Below, piece after piece: positions 1 through 8,610 of a stretch of DNA of 64,000 nt. A program made the position numbers and the translations under genes. This DNA comes from Hyphomicrobiales bacterium. GTDB taxonomy: Bacteria > Pseudomonadota > Alphaproteobacteria > Rhizobiales > Beijerinckiaceae. The number at the start of each line of letters is the position of its first letter. Positions within the stretch are counted from its first letter, which is position 1. The notes beneath the pieces were generated by a model, which made no database searches, was not told the DNA's origin, and saw only the letters and a list, made by a program, of their open reading frames with translations. Where the stretch lies: the NCBI GenBank assembly GCA_027483895.1, contig JAIXTP010000002.1, positions 62,001 through 126,000 of the forward strand, read 5' to 3'.

Positions 1-336
1 GACGTCGCCCGTCAGGAAGAGCCGAAGGCGCCGCAGGTCTTCATCAATCCGGAGATCACCTGGGCGTCCCCGGAGATGTCGGTCTACGAGGAAGGCTGCC
101 TTTCGATCCCGCAATATTACGAGGAAGTCGAGCGGCCGGCCCGCGTCCGCGTCCGCTATCTCGATGTCGACGGCAAGACTCAGGAGATCGAGGCCGAGGG
201 CCTGCTCGCCACCTGCCTGCAGCACGAGATCGACCATCTCGACGGCAGGCTCTTCATCGACCATCTGTCGAAACTCAAGCGCGACCGGGTGATGAAGAAG
301 TTCAGCAAGGTCGCTCGCCGCGACGGCGCGGCATGA
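1..336 (+). CDS. def: Peptide deformylase, 5'-truncated by window edge
   Basis: Removes the N-terminal formyl group from nascent proteins. The reading frame is open from base 1, so the N-terminal part (about 60 residues) lies outside the window. Two metal-binding motifs are visible: EEGCLSIP (the EGCLS cysteine ligand) and QHEIDHLDG (the HExxH histidine ligands and catalytic Glu). The C-terminus ends with a basic tail. The stop overlaps the fmt start by 4 bases (ATGA), the usual def-fmt coupling, as the two enzymes act at opposite ends of the formyl-Met cycle. Confidence 0.97.
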   Translation, partial: DVARQEEPKAPQVFINPEITWASPEMSVYEEGCLSIPQYYEEVERPARVRVRYLDVDGKTQEIEAEGLLATCLQHEIDHLDGRLFIDHLSKLKRDRVMKKFSKVARRDGAA

Positions 337-1265
337 GCCTGCGCATCGTCTTCATGGGCACCCCGGATTTCGCGGTGCCCGTCCTCACCGGCATCATCGG
401 TCACGGCCACGAGGTCGTCGCGGTCTACACGCGCGAGCCCGCCCCCGCGGGCCGCGGCATGGACCTGCGCAAATCGCCCGTCCACGCGACCGCCGAGCGT
501 TTCGGCATCCCGGTCCTGACGCCGAAGACGCTGCGCACGGAGGAGGCCGCCGAGACCTTCCGCGCGCACGGCGCCGACGTCGCGGTCGTCGTGGCCTACG
601 GCATGATCCTGCCGAAGCCGATCCTCGACGCGCCGGAGCTCGGTTGCCTCAATCTGCACGCCTCCCTGCTGCCGCGCTGGCGCGGCGCCGCGCCGATCCA
701 GCGCGCGATCATGGCCGGAGACGCGGAAACCGGCGTCGCCGTGATGCGGATGGAAGAGGGTCTCGATACCGGCCCCGTCGGCATGGTCGAGAAGGTCGCG
801 ATCACGCCCGACATGACCGCGGGCGAACTGCATGACCGCCTCGCCGCGATCGGCGGCGACCTGATGGTGCGCGCGCTCGCGGCGCTGTCACGCGGCGGCC
901 TCGCCTTCACGCCCCAGCCGGAGGACGGCGTCACCTACGCCAAGAAGATCGGCAACGAGGACGCCCGCATCGACTGGTCGGCGGACGCCGCCGCCGTCCA
1001 TGATCTCGTGCGCGGCCTCTCGCCCTTTCCCGGGGCCTTCACGAGCGTCGACTGCGGCAAGGGGCCCGAACGTCTCAAAGTGCTTCGCACGCTCCGCGCG
1101 GACGGCGCGGGCACCGCGGGCACGGCGCTCGACGACGCGCTGACCGTGGCCTGCGGCTCCGGCGCGGTGCGCCTCGCGGAGGTGCAACGCGCGGGCTCCC
1201 GGCCCATGCGGGCGGAGGATTTCCTGCGCGGCACGCGCATCCCGGCCGGAACGAGGTTCGGCTGA
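333..1265 (+). CDS. fmt: Methionyl-tRNA formyltransferase
   Basis: Transfers a formyl group from 10-formyl-THF to initiator Met-tRNA. The 310-aa length is normal. The N-terminus has the Rossmann-like start [12 protein letters not shown]. The catalytic region [17 protein letters not shown] carries the conserved SLLPxxRGxAPIQ signature, with the Asn and His of the formyl-transfer site. The C-terminal domain (about 205-310) is the tRNA-binding OB-like part. The start is fixed by the ATGA overlap with def, and its stop overlaps the truA start by one base (TGATG), so the three genes are translationally coupled. Confidence 0.98.
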   Translation: MSLRIVFMGTPDFAVPVLTGIIGHGHEVVAVYTREPAPAGRGMDLRKSPVHATAERFGIPVLTPKTLRTEEAAETFRAHGADVAVVVAYGMILPKPILDAPELGCLNLHASLLPRWRGAAPIQRAIMAGDAETGVAVMRMEEGLDTGPVGMVEKVAITPDMTAGELHDRLAAIGGDLMVRALAALSRGGLAFTPQPEDGVTYAKKIGNEDARIDWSADAAAVHDLVRGLSPFPGAFTSVDCGKGPERLKVLRTLRADGAGTAGTALDDALTVACGSGAVRLAEVQRAGSRPMRAEDFLRGTRIPAGTRFG

Positions 1266-2002
1266 TGCCGCGCTTCAAGCTCGTCGTCGAATATGACGGC
1301 ACGCCCTTCTGCGGCTGGCAGTTCCAGACGACGGACCGCTCGGTCCAGCAGGCGATCGAAGAGGCCGTGCTGAAATTCTCCGGGCAGGCCCTGCGCGTGC
1401 AGGCCGCGGGCCGCACGGATGCGGGCGTCCACGCCACGCATCAGGTCGTCCATCTCGACCTCGACAAGGAATGGCGCCCGGACACTGTGCGCGACGCGAT
1501 CAACGCGCATCTGAAGCCCGAGCCGGTCTCGATCCTTTCGGCGACGCGGGTGCCCGACGATTTCAACGCGCGCATGTCGGCGCGCAAGCGGCATTACCTC
1601 TACCGCATCGTGAACCGGCGCCCGCCCGTGGCGCTCGACATGAACCGTGTCTGGCAGGTGCCTTGGCCGCTGGATTCGGACGCGATGCACGAAGCCGCGC
1701 AGGTGCTCGTCGGCAAGCATGATTTCTCGACCTTCCGCGCCGCGGAATGTCAGGCGGCGAGCCCGGTCAAGACGCTCGACCGGTTGGACGTCGAGCGGAT
1801 CGGCGACGAGATCCGCCTCTTCGCCTCCGCGCGGTCCTTCCTGCACCATCAGGTCCGCTCGATGACCGGCTCGCTGGTGCATGTCGGCTCGGGCAAATGG
1901 ACCAAGGCGGATCTCCGCGACGCGCTCGACTCGCGCGACCGCGCACGCTGCGGGCCCATGGCGCCGCCGAGCGGGCTCTATCTGATCGGCGTGGATTACT
2001 GA
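1265..2002 (+). CDS. truA: tRNA pseudouridine(38-40) synthase
   Basis: Isomerises uridines 38-40 in the tRNA anticodon arm. At 245 aa it is a full-length TruA. The catalytic motif [15 protein letters not shown] contains the nucleophilic Asp. The late motif [17 protein letters not shown] matches the family core. The ATG overlaps the fmt stop. The gene ends directly against the convergent LysR gene with no spacer, so no room exists for an independent terminator. Placement after fmt is common in alphaproteobacteria. Confidence 0.98.
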   Translation: MPRFKLVVEYDGTPFCGWQFQTTDRSVQQAIEEAVLKFSGQALRVQAAGRTDAGVHATHQVVHLDLDKEWRPDTVRDAINAHLKPEPVSILSATRVPDDFNARMSARKRHYLYRIVNRRPPVALDMNRVWQVPWPLDSDAMHEAAQVLVGKHDFSTFRAAECQAASPVKTLDRLDVERIGDEIRLFASARSFLHHQVRSMTGSLVHVGSGKWTKADLRDALDSRDRARCGPMAPPSGLYLIGVDY

Positions 2003-2929
2003 TCAGGCCGCCGCCGCCGGGGTCTCGAAGCCGAGGCCGAGATCCCAAGGCGGGACCGGACCGTAGAGTTCGGCCAACCGGTCGATGAACACCCGGACCT
2101 TGCGGGCGAGATGCCGCCGCGACGGATAGACCGCGAAGACGCCGACGCTGCGCGAGCCCGCATGGTCCGGCAGCACCCTTTCGAGCGTGCCCGCGCGCAG
2201 TTCCGGCCCCACGTCCCATGTCGAGCGCAACGCGATGCCGAGCCCGGCGATCACCGCCTCGCGCACCACCTCGCTCGAATTCGTACGCAACGGCCCGTCG
2301 ACCCGCACGGTCACGGGGCCGTCCGGCCCTTCGAGGCGCCATTGATCGGTATTGTGCGCGAGCAGCGGATGGCGGGACAGATCGGCCAGCGTGCGCGGCC
2401 GGCCGCAGGCTTCGAGATGCGCGGGAGAGGCGCAGAGCACGCGATGGCTGGGCGCGAGGCGCTTCGCCACGAGGCTCGAATTCTCGAGTTCGCCGATCCT
2501 CACCGCCAGATCGAAGCCGTCGGCCACGAGATCCACATAGGCGTCCGACAATTCCAGATCGATCGTGAGTTCCGGATGCTCCTTCAGGAAGGCCGGCAGA
2601 TGCGGCGCGATGTGGAGACGCCCGAAGGAGGTCGGCGCCGTCACTCTCAACACGCCCCGCACGGCCGAAGACCCGCTCGAGGCCCAGCTTTCGGCTTCCT
2701 CGATGCCGGAGAGAATGGCGACCACGCGCTCGTAGAATCCCTGCCCCACCTCGGTCAGCGCGATCTGGCGCGTCGTCCGCTGCAGCAGGCGCGTCCCCAG
2801 CCGCTCCTCGAGCCGCCGGATGCGCTTCGACACCACGGCCGGCGAACACCCGGCCTCGCGTGCGGCATTGGACATCGAGCCCGACGTCACGACGCGGGCG
2901 AAGATCTCGAAATCGGAAAACCCGTCCAT
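2003..2929 (-). CDS. LysR-family transcriptional regulator
   Basis: A 308-aa LysR protein: winged HTH at about 1-60 (FEIFARVVTSGSMSNAAREA, then VSKRIRRLEERLGTRLLQRT) and a periplasmic-binding-like effector domain at about 90-295. The ATG giving MDGFSDFEIF was chosen because the HTH begins there in the family; the longer open frame upstream runs antisense into glcD and is not credible. It is divergent from glcDEF (124 bp between starts), so regulation of the glycolate oxidase operon is a reasonable inference. The DNA-binding half resembles the CrgA/AaeR group. The effector is unknown. Confidence 0.93.
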   Translation of the reverse strand: MDGFSDFEIFARVVTSGSMSNAAREAGCSPAVVSKRIRRLEERLGTRLLQRTTRQIALTEVGQGFYERVVAILSGIEEAESWASSGSSAVRGVLRVTAPTSFGRLHIAPHLPAFLKEHPELTIDLELSDAYVDLVADGFDLAVRIGELENSSLVAKRLAPSHRVLCASPAHLEACGRPRTLADLSRHPLLAHNTDQWRLEGPDGPVTVRVDGPLRTNSSEVVREAVIAGLGIALRSTWDVGPELRAGTLERVLPDHAGSRSVGVFAVYPSRRHLARKVRVFIDRLAELYGPVPPWDLGLGFETPAAAA

Positions 2930-2949
2930 CCGGCCATTTTTTCTCTGGA

Positions 2950-3003
2950 TGCAACAATTCTGCACATTTTGCCGCGATACCGCTCCGCCGTCGAGTGCGG
3001 TAT
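2950..3003. promoter_or_regulatory. Divergent LysR/glcD control region with two dyads
   Basis: The 123-bp space between the LysR and glcD starts holds two dyads: TGCA-N7-TGCA at 2950-2964, and ATACCGC at 2977-2983 repeated inverted as GCGGTAT at 2997-3003. LysR proteins typically bind partial dyads in such divergent regions, so these are candidate operators. Binding is inferred only. Confidence 0.4.
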
Positions 3004-3052
3004 GTTGCGAGAAGGTTCGCGGGACCCGGCGGACCTTTCCGGAGGAGACGAC

Positions 3053-4486
3053 ATGGGAATCGCCTTTCCGACCCCCGATGCCGACATTCTGGCGCGCCGC
3101 GAGGCGATCGTGGCGGGGCTCGCGCGCCTGCTGCCGCCGGGCGGGCTCGTGACCTCGGAAGACGAGCGCCGCGCCTTCGAGACCGACGCCTTCACCGCCT
3201 ATCGGCGTATGCCGCTGGCGGTCGCGCTGCCCTCGTCCACCGAAGAGGCGGCGGCGGTGATGCGGTTCTGCCACGAGAACAGCGTGAAGGTGGTGCCGCG
3301 GGGTGCCGGCACCTCGCTCGCCGGCGGCGCAATCCCGCAGGAGGACGCCGTCGTGATCGGCGTCTCCAAGATGAACCGGGTGCTCGACGTGAACTTCAAG
3401 GACCGCACGATGCGGGTCGAGGCCGGGATCACCAATCTCGCGATCTCCAACGCCGTGATGCACGAGGGCTTCTTCTACGCGCCCGATCCGTCGTCTCAGC
3501 TCGCCTGCACGATCGCGGGCAATATCGGGATGAATTCCGGGGGCGCGCACTGCCTGAAATACGGCGTCACCACCAACAACATCCTCGGCGTGAAGATGGT
3601 GCTGGTCGACGGCACGGTGGTCGAGATCGGCGGCGACGCGCTCGACGCACCCGGCTACGACCTGCTCGGCCTCGTCGTCGGCTCGGAAGGGCAGCTCGGC
3701 ATCGTGACGGAAGCCACCGTGCGCATCCTGCGCGCGGCCGAAGGGGCCCGACCGGTCCTGTTCGGCTTCGAGACGAGCGAGCAGGCCGGCGCCGCCGTCG
3801 CCGCCATCATCGGGGCGGGCATCATCCCCGTCGCGATGGAATTCATGGACAAGCCCGCGATCGAGATCTGCGAGGCCTTCGCCCATGCCGGCTATCCGCT
3901 CGACGTCGAGGCGCTCCTGATCATCGAGGTCGAAGGCTCCGACGAGGAGATGGACTTCACCCTCGCCCGCATCGTCGAGATCGCGCGCAAGCACGGCGTG
4001 AAGACCGTCAAGGAGAGCAAGTCGGCCATGGAGACGGCGGCGATCTGGAAGGGCCGCAAATCGGCCTTCGGCGCCACCGGCCGCGTCGCCGACTATATCT
4101 GCATGGACGGCACCATCCCCACCGGCCGCCTGCCGGAAGTGCTCCGCCGGATCGACGAGATCGTGAAGGGCTACGGCCTGCGCGTCGCCAACGTGTTCCA
4201 TGCGGGCGACGGCAATCTGCATCCGTTGGTGCTCTACGACGTCAACGACCCCGAAGAGGCGCACAAGGCCGAGGAAGCGGGCAACGACATTCTCCGCCTC
4301 TGCGTCGAAGTCGGCGGCTGCCTCACGGGCGAGCACGGCGTCGGGATCGAGAAGCGGGATCTCATGAACGTGCAGTTCGACCCCGTCGATCTCGACCAGC
4401 AGATGCGCGTGCGCGGCGTGTTCGACCGCGGTTGGCTCTTGAACCCCGCCAAGGTCTTCCCGCTCGACCGCCGCATCACCGCCTGA
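3053..4486 (+). CDS. glcD: Glycolate oxidase subunit GlcD (FAD-binding)
   Basis: FAD-dependent subunit of the membrane-associated glycolate oxidase, which oxidises glycolate to glyoxylate. It has 477 aa; the ATG at 3053 follows a strong GGAGGAG. The FAD_binding_4 domain covers about 40-220, with VVPRGAGTSLAGG (pyrophosphate loop) and GNIGMNSGGAHCLKYG. The C-terminal FAD-oxidase domain carries NVFHAGDGNLHPL and the late GEHGVGIEK motif. It is followed by glcE and glcF in the canonical order. D-lactate dehydrogenase is the nearest alternative, but the E and F partners favour glycolate oxidase. Confidence 0.95.
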   Translation: MGIAFPTPDADILARREAIVAGLARLLPPGGLVTSEDERRAFETDAFTAYRRMPLAVALPSSTEEAAAVMRFCHENSVKVVPRGAGTSLAGGAIPQEDAVVIGVSKMNRVLDVNFKDRTMRVEAGITNLAISNAVMHEGFFYAPDPSSQLACTIAGNIGMNSGGAHCLKYGVTTNNILGVKMVLVDGTVVEIGGDALDAPGYDLLGLVVGSEGQLGIVTEATVRILRAAEGARPVLFGFETSEQAGAAVAAIIGAGIIPVAMEFMDKPAIEICEAFAHAGYPLDVEALLIIEVEGSDEEMDFTLARIVEIARKHGVKTVKESKSAMETAAIWKGRKSAFGATGRVADYICMDGTIPTGRLPEVLRRIDEIVKGYGLRVANVFHAGDGNLHPLVLYDVNDPEEAHKAEEAGNDILRLCVEVGGCLTGEHGVGIEKRDLMNVQFDPVDLDQQMRVRGVFDRGWLLNPAKVFPLDRRITA

Positions 4487-4521
4487 CCGCCTCGCTTCCC
4501 TCCGCAGGACATCGCCTCCGC

Positions 4522-5709
4522 ATGACCGCCGTTTCCGAGCCGACTTCCGAGAGCGAACTGGCCGAAGCCGTCGCCGAAGCCCGTGCAGCCCGCATGCCGC
4601 TGGCCGTGCAGGGACGCGGCACCAAGAGCGGCATCGGCCGGCCCGCGCAGACGGCCGCCACGCTGTCGACGGTGCGCATGTCGGGCATCACGCTCTACGA
4701 GCCCGCCGAACTCGTCATCGGCGCCAAGGCGGGCACACCCGTCGCGGAGATCGAGGCCGCGCTGGCGGCGCGCGGCCAGATGCTGCCCTTCGAGCCCATC
4801 GATTATCGTCCGCTGCTGGGCAGCGAGGGCGGCCCCACCGTCGGCGGCATCGCGGCCGGCAATCTTTCGGGACCGCGCCGAATCTCGGCGGGCGCCTGTC
4901 GCGACTCGCTGATCGGCGTGCGCTTCGTCAACGGCCGCGGCGAGATCGTGAAGAACGGCGGCCGCGTGATGAAGAACGTCACCGGCCTCGATCTCGTGAA
5001 GCTGATGGCCGGGTCCTGGGGCACGCTCGGCGTCATGTCCGAAGTGATCTTCAAGGTCCTGCCCGTCGCCGAGACGACCGCGACGCTGGTCCTTCACGGC
5101 CTCGACGACGCGCGCGCGATCGAGGCCTTGTCCACGGCGCTCGGCTCGCCTTTCGAGGTCACCGGCGCGGCGCATCTGCCGCTCGGCATCGATCGCGTGC
5201 CGACGACGCTCGTCCGCATCGAAGGCTTCGCGCCCTCCGTCGCCTACCGGTCGGGCCGGCTCCGCGCGCTTCTGAAGCCCTTCGGCACCGGCGACGTTCT
5301 GGAAGGCGCTCCGGCGGCCGATCTGTGGCGCCGCGTGCGCGACGCGTCCTTCCTCGCCGAGCCTCGCGACCGCGCCGTCTGGCGCGTATCCGTCGCGCCG
5401 TCCAAGGCGGCCGCCGCGTTGGCGCGTCTGCGCGGCGAAGGCGAGATCCGCCATTTCTACGACTGGGGCGGGGGCCTCGTCTGGATCGCCCTTCCGGCCG
5501 CGGGCGACGCCGGCGCCGCGGCGATCCGCGGCGCTCTCGCGGGCACGGGCGGCCATGCGACGCTCGTCCGCGCGCCGGCGGAAATACGCGCCGCCGTCGA
5601 CGTGTTCGAGCCGCAATCGCCCGCGCTCATGACGATCACCGAGGGCGTGAAGGCCTCGCTCGATCCCGACCGCCTGTTCAACCCCGGCCGCCTGTACGCG
5701 GGACTCTGA
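4522..5709 (+). CDS. glcE: Glycolate oxidase subunit GlcE
   Basis: Second FAD-binding subunit of glycolate oxidase, 395 aa. The N-terminal FAD_binding_4 fold spans about 10-180, with PLAVQGRGTKSGIG and GGIAAGNLSGPRRISAGACR. The ATG at 4522 begins at the expected family N-terminus, 35 bp after the glcD stop; the upstream open frame is the antisense-free shadow of glcD. The C-terminus LDPDRLFNPGRLYAGL is the standard GlcE ending. It lies 3 bp before glcF. Confidence 0.95.
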   Translation: MTAVSEPTSESELAEAVAEARAARMPLAVQGRGTKSGIGRPAQTAATLSTVRMSGITLYEPAELVIGAKAGTPVAEIEAALAARGQMLPFEPIDYRPLLGSEGGPTVGGIAAGNLSGPRRISAGACRDSLIGVRFVNGRGEIVKNGGRVMKNVTGLDLVKLMAGSWGTLGVMSEVIFKVLPVAETTATLVLHGLDDARAIEALSTALGSPFEVTGAAHLPLGIDRVPTTLVRIEGFAPSVAYRSGRLRALLKPFGTGDVLEGAPAADLWRRVRDASFLAEPRDRAVWRVSVAPSKAAAALARLRGEGEIRHFYDWGGGLVWIALPAAGDAGAAAIRGALAGTGGHATLVRAPAEIRAAVDVFEPQSPALMTITEGVKASLDPDRLFNPGRLYAGL

Positions 5710-5712
5710 TCG

Positions 5713-7044
5713 ATGCAGACGAATTTCGCCCCCGAACGCCTCGCCGATCCCGCCATGCAGGCGTCCGAAAAGATCCTGCGCACCTGCGTGCATTGCGGGT
5801 TCTGCACGGCGACATGCCCCACTTATCTCCTGCTGGGCGACGAGCTCGATTCCCCGCGCGGGCGCATCTATCTCATCAAGGACATGTTCGAGAACGGTCG
5901 CCCCGCGACCAAGGAAGTGGTGCAGCATGTCGACCGCTGCCTGTCCTGCCTCTCCTGCATGACCACCTGCCCCTCCGGCGTGCATTACATGCACCTGGTC
6001 GACCACGCCCGCGCCCATATCGAGGCCACCTACGAGCGCCCCTTCGCGGACCGCCTGTTCCGCAACGTTCTGAGCGCCGTGCTGCCCCATCCCGGCCGCT
6101 TCCGGCTGGCCCTGCTCGGCGCGTCGATCGGCAAGCTCGCGGCGCCCGTGCTCCGTCGCCTCCCCGTGGTGGGCAAACGGCTCGGCGCGATGCTGGACCT
6201 CGCGCCCCGGGCTCTGCCGCCCCGCTCGCATCTGCAGGACCCGCAGACCGTCCCGGCCGCCGCCGCCGCGGCGCGCAAGGGACGCGTCGCGATCCTCACC
6301 GGCTGCGCGCAGCCCGTGCTCGATCCCGGCATCAACGAGGCGGCCGTACGCCTTCTGACCCGGATGGGTCTCGACGTGGTGGTGCCCGCGGGCGAGGGCT
6401 GCTGCGGCGCGCTCGTCCATCACATGGGGCGCGACGCCGAAAGCCACGCCTTCGCCAAGCGCAACATCGACGCCTGGATCCGCGAGATGGACGGCGACGG
6501 CCTCGACGCGATCGTGATCACCGCCTCGGGCTGCGGCACCACGATCAAGGATTACGGCTTCATGTTCCGCGAAGATCCCGCCTACGCCGAAAAGGCGGCC
6601 CGGGTCTCCGCGCTCGCCAAGGACGTGACGGAGGTCGTGGCCATGTTCGGCCTGCCCGAAATCGTCGAAAAGTCGGGCCGCGTGGTCGCCTATCATTCGG
6701 CCTGCTCCATGCAGCACGGCCAGAAGATCACCGACCTGCCCAAGACGCTCCTCAAGCAGGCGGGCTTCGTCGTGAAGGACGTACCCGAAGGCCATATCTG
6801 CTGCGGCTCGGCCGGGACCTACAACATTCTTCAGCCCGAAATCTCGGCGCGGCTGCGTGACCGGAAGGTCGCGAACATCGAGCGGATGCGTCCCGAGATC
6901 GTCGCGACCGGCAATATCGGCTGCATGACCCAGATCGCGAAAGGATTCGCGGACAAGGCGTCGACCACGCGGATCGTGCATACGGTCGCGTTGCTGGATT
7001 GGGCCACCGGCGGCCCGGTTCCGGCCGAACTCGACACCTTCTGA
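5713..7044 (+). CDS. glcF: Glycolate oxidase iron-sulfur subunit GlcF
   Basis: Electron-transfer subunit of glycolate oxidase, 443 aa. Two 4Fe-4S ferredoxin motifs lie near the N-terminus (CVHCGFCTATCP and CLSCLSCMTTCP). Two CCG (heterodisulfide-reductase-like) domains follow, with the motifs GEGCCGALVHHMG and HICCGSAGTYN. Its reductant acceptor is presumably quinone at the inner membrane face. The gene closes the glcDEF operon; a short GC hairpin (CCCCG-TTT-CGGGG, 7099-7111) lies 54 bp after the stop but lacks a T-run. Confidence 0.96.
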   Translation: MQTNFAPERLADPAMQASEKILRTCVHCGFCTATCPTYLLLGDELDSPRGRIYLIKDMFENGRPATKEVVQHVDRCLSCLSCMTTCPSGVHYMHLVDHARAHIEATYERPFADRLFRNVLSAVLPHPGRFRLALLGASIGKLAAPVLRRLPVVGKRLGAMLDLAPRALPPRSHLQDPQTVPAAAAAARKGRVAILTGCAQPVLDPGINEAAVRLLTRMGLDVVVPAGEGCCGALVHHMGRDAESHAFAKRNIDAWIREMDGDGLDAIVITASGCGTTIKDYGFMFREDPAYAEKAARVSALAKDVTEVVAMFGLPEIVEKSGRVVAYHSACSMQHGQKITDLPKTLLKQAGFVVKDVPEGHICCGSAGTYNILQPEISARLRDRKVANIERMRPEIVATGNIGCMTQIAKGFADKASTTRIVHTVALLDWATGGPVPAELDTF

Positions 7045-7089
7045 TCGACGGACGCCTTTGCATCTTCTGGACAGAAGCTCGATCACAAC

Positions 7090-7097
7090 TGTATACA
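7090..7097. promoter_or_regulatory. TGTATACA palindrome, possible operator
   Basis: A perfect 8-bp palindrome between glcF and the small winged-helix gene. GTATAC-centred palindromes are typical operators of FadR-type GntR regulators, which often control glycolate or lactate genes, but no GntR gene is in the window. Weak, short site. Confidence 0.25.
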
Positions 7098-7143
7098 ACC
7101 CCGTTTCGGGGTGATATATCTCGCTGCAGCGGAGTATTCGCCC

Positions 7144-7497
7144 ATGCACCAAGCAGCCAAGGTCATGCAGTTGTCGCGGGATGTCGGCCATCTGGTCGAA
7201 GCCTTCTCCCGTAATCGGGGCGAACTCGCCTTGGACTACGAGCAGTCGGTCCTTTTTCTCGCCCTCGGCAATCTGAACGTCGGTCTCGGCGGCACGGATC
7301 TGCTGACCATCCAGTCCGTGAGCATCACGGCGCTCAGCGCCGCGGCACGGCTTCCGCGCGAGACGGTGCGCCGGAAGCTGCTTCAGCTCGAAGCCAAGCA
7401 GCTCGTCCGGCGGTCGGGCCAAGGCTACATCCTGCGCGATCTCGATCGCTGGATGGAATTCGCCTCGGCCGTCGTCCATCCGCGCGCCGCGGAATGA
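7144..7497 (+). CDS. Small winged-helix DNA-binding protein
   Basis: A 117-aa protein with a predicted winged helix in its C-terminal half: ALSAAARLPRETVRRKLLQ reads as a HTH, and VRRSGQGYIL as the wing. The N-terminal half is helical (about 1-45) and may dimerise. The ATG at 7144 is preceded by GGAG with a 9-base spacer; an upstream GTG at 7111 would overlap the GC hairpin and has a poorer site. The family was not identified beyond a MarR/Crp-like wing. It lies 99 bp behind glcF with its own possible operator, and ends in a strong terminator. Confidence 0.75.
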   Translation: MHQAAKVMQLSRDVGHLVEAFSRNRGELALDYEQSVLFLALGNLNVGLGGTDLLTIQSVSITALSAAARLPRETVRRKLLQLEAKQLVRRSGQGYILRDLDRWMEFASAVVHPRAAE

Positions 7498-7526
7498 AAA
7501 AAGGGCGGGTAAGACCCGCCCTTTTT
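7498..7526. terminator. Bidirectional rho-independent terminator
   Basis: A perfect 13-bp stem (arms 7498-7510 and 7514-7526) with a 3-base loop. A-run on the left and T-run on the right let it stop transcription from both sides. It sits between the convergent winged-helix gene and the TTT receptor gene. Confidence 0.93.
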
Positions 7527-7551
7527 CATTGGGAGCCTCGACGGCCGACGC

Positions 7552-8514
7552 TTACTTCGCGGCCTTGAGCACCGGCGTCCAGCGCGCCACTTCCTTCGCC
7601 ACGAAGTCCCCGAGCCAAGCCGAGGTCTGTTCGTTCTTCTCGGGCAGGACCGCGCCGAGGTCGAGCAGGCGCTTGCGCGTGCCTTCGTCGGCGAGCGCCT
7701 TGACCAGCGCGTCATTGAGCTTGGTCACGACCTCGGCCGGGGTGCCCTTCGGCGCGAAGATCGCGTTCCAGGCGCTCACTTCATACTGCGGCAGGCCCGC
7801 TTCCTTGGTGGTCGGGACATCCGGCAGCGCGGGCGAACGCGAGGGCGTCGCGATCGCATAGGCGCGGATGGTGCCCGCGCGGATCTGTTCGGCGACATTG
7901 ACGATCTGGTCGGTCATGAAGTCGACCTGTCCGGAAACGAGGTCGTTCAGCGCCGGACCCGTGCCGGTATAGGGCACCTGCGTGGTCTTCGTGCCGACCT
8001 GCGACGTCAGCAGGATGCCGGTCGAATGGGAGACCGAGCCGACGCCCGCATGAGCCTGATTCACCTTGTCGCCGTTGGCCTTCAGGTAATCGACGAAGCC
8101 CTTCAGGTCCTGCGCCGGGAAGGCCTTCTTCGCGACGATCAGGATGGGCGTGCCGGCCGCGAGGCCCACGGGCTCGAAGTCCTTGGACGGATCGTATTTG
8201 AGGTTCGGATAGAGCGCGGGCGCCGCACCATGGGTGCCCATATGGCCCATCATGATCGTGTAGCCGTCATTGCCGGCCTGCGACGCGCGGGTCGTCCCCG
8301 TCGTCCCGCCGGCGCCGCCGACGTTCTCGATCACGATCTGCTGGCCGAGGGTACGCGACATATGCTCGGTCACGATGCGCGCCACGACGTCCGTCGGGCC
8401 GCCGGCCGCGAAGGGCACGATCATCGTGATCGGCTTCGCCGGATAGGTCTGCGCGGCGGCGGAGCCCGCCACGAGCGCGGCGGCCGCGAAGGCCAGTTTC
8501 GCCAGAATCTTCAT
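7552..8514 (-). CDS. TTT (Bug/TctC-family) periplasmic solute-binding protein
   Basis: A 320-aa extracytoplasmic receptor of a tripartite tricarboxylate-type uptake system. It has a clear signal peptide (MKILAKLAFAAAALVAGSAA, cleavage after AAA/QT). The mature start YPAKPITMIVPFAAGGPTD is the typical Bug N-terminus, with ligand loops at about 35-45 and GGAGGTTGTR at about 85. The ligand is a carboxylate or similar small acid and cannot be read from the sequence. It lies 96 bp downstream of tctA on the same strand, so it belongs to this B-A-C operon. Confidence 0.95.
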   Translation of the reverse strand: MKILAKLAFAAAALVAGSAAAQTYPAKPITMIVPFAAGGPTDVVARIVTEHMSRTLGQQIVIENVGGAGGTTGTTRASQAGNDGYTIMMGHMGTHGAAPALYPNLKYDPSKDFEPVGLAAGTPILIVAKKAFPAQDLKGFVDYLKANGDKVNQAHAGVGSVSHSTGILLTSQVGTKTTQVPYTGTGPALNDLVSGQVDFMTDQIVNVAEQIRAGTIRAYAIATPSRSPALPDVPTTKEAGLPQYEVSAWNAIFAPKGTPAEVVTKLNDALVKALADEGTRKRLLDLGAVLPEKNEQTSAWLGDFVAKEVARWTPVLKAAK

Positions 8515-8610
8515 GTGGTCATACTCCCCTGTAGTCGGCCGATTTTCAGGACCTTGTTATGAAGGATTTGTGGAGCGGCACCCCTCGCGCGCCAATCCCC
8601 TGCGACTCCG

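Noticed and set aside
2003-4336. Extended N-terminus for the LysR regulator
   Set aside because: The added part runs antisense through glcD and is not LysR-like; the HTH begins at the ATG at 2929.
4234-7479. Very long open frame on the minus strand opposite glcD, glcE and glcF
   Set aside because: A shadow of high-GC coding on the other strand: no family motif, extreme Arg/Asp/His composition, and glcDEF on the plus strand has clear motifs throughout.
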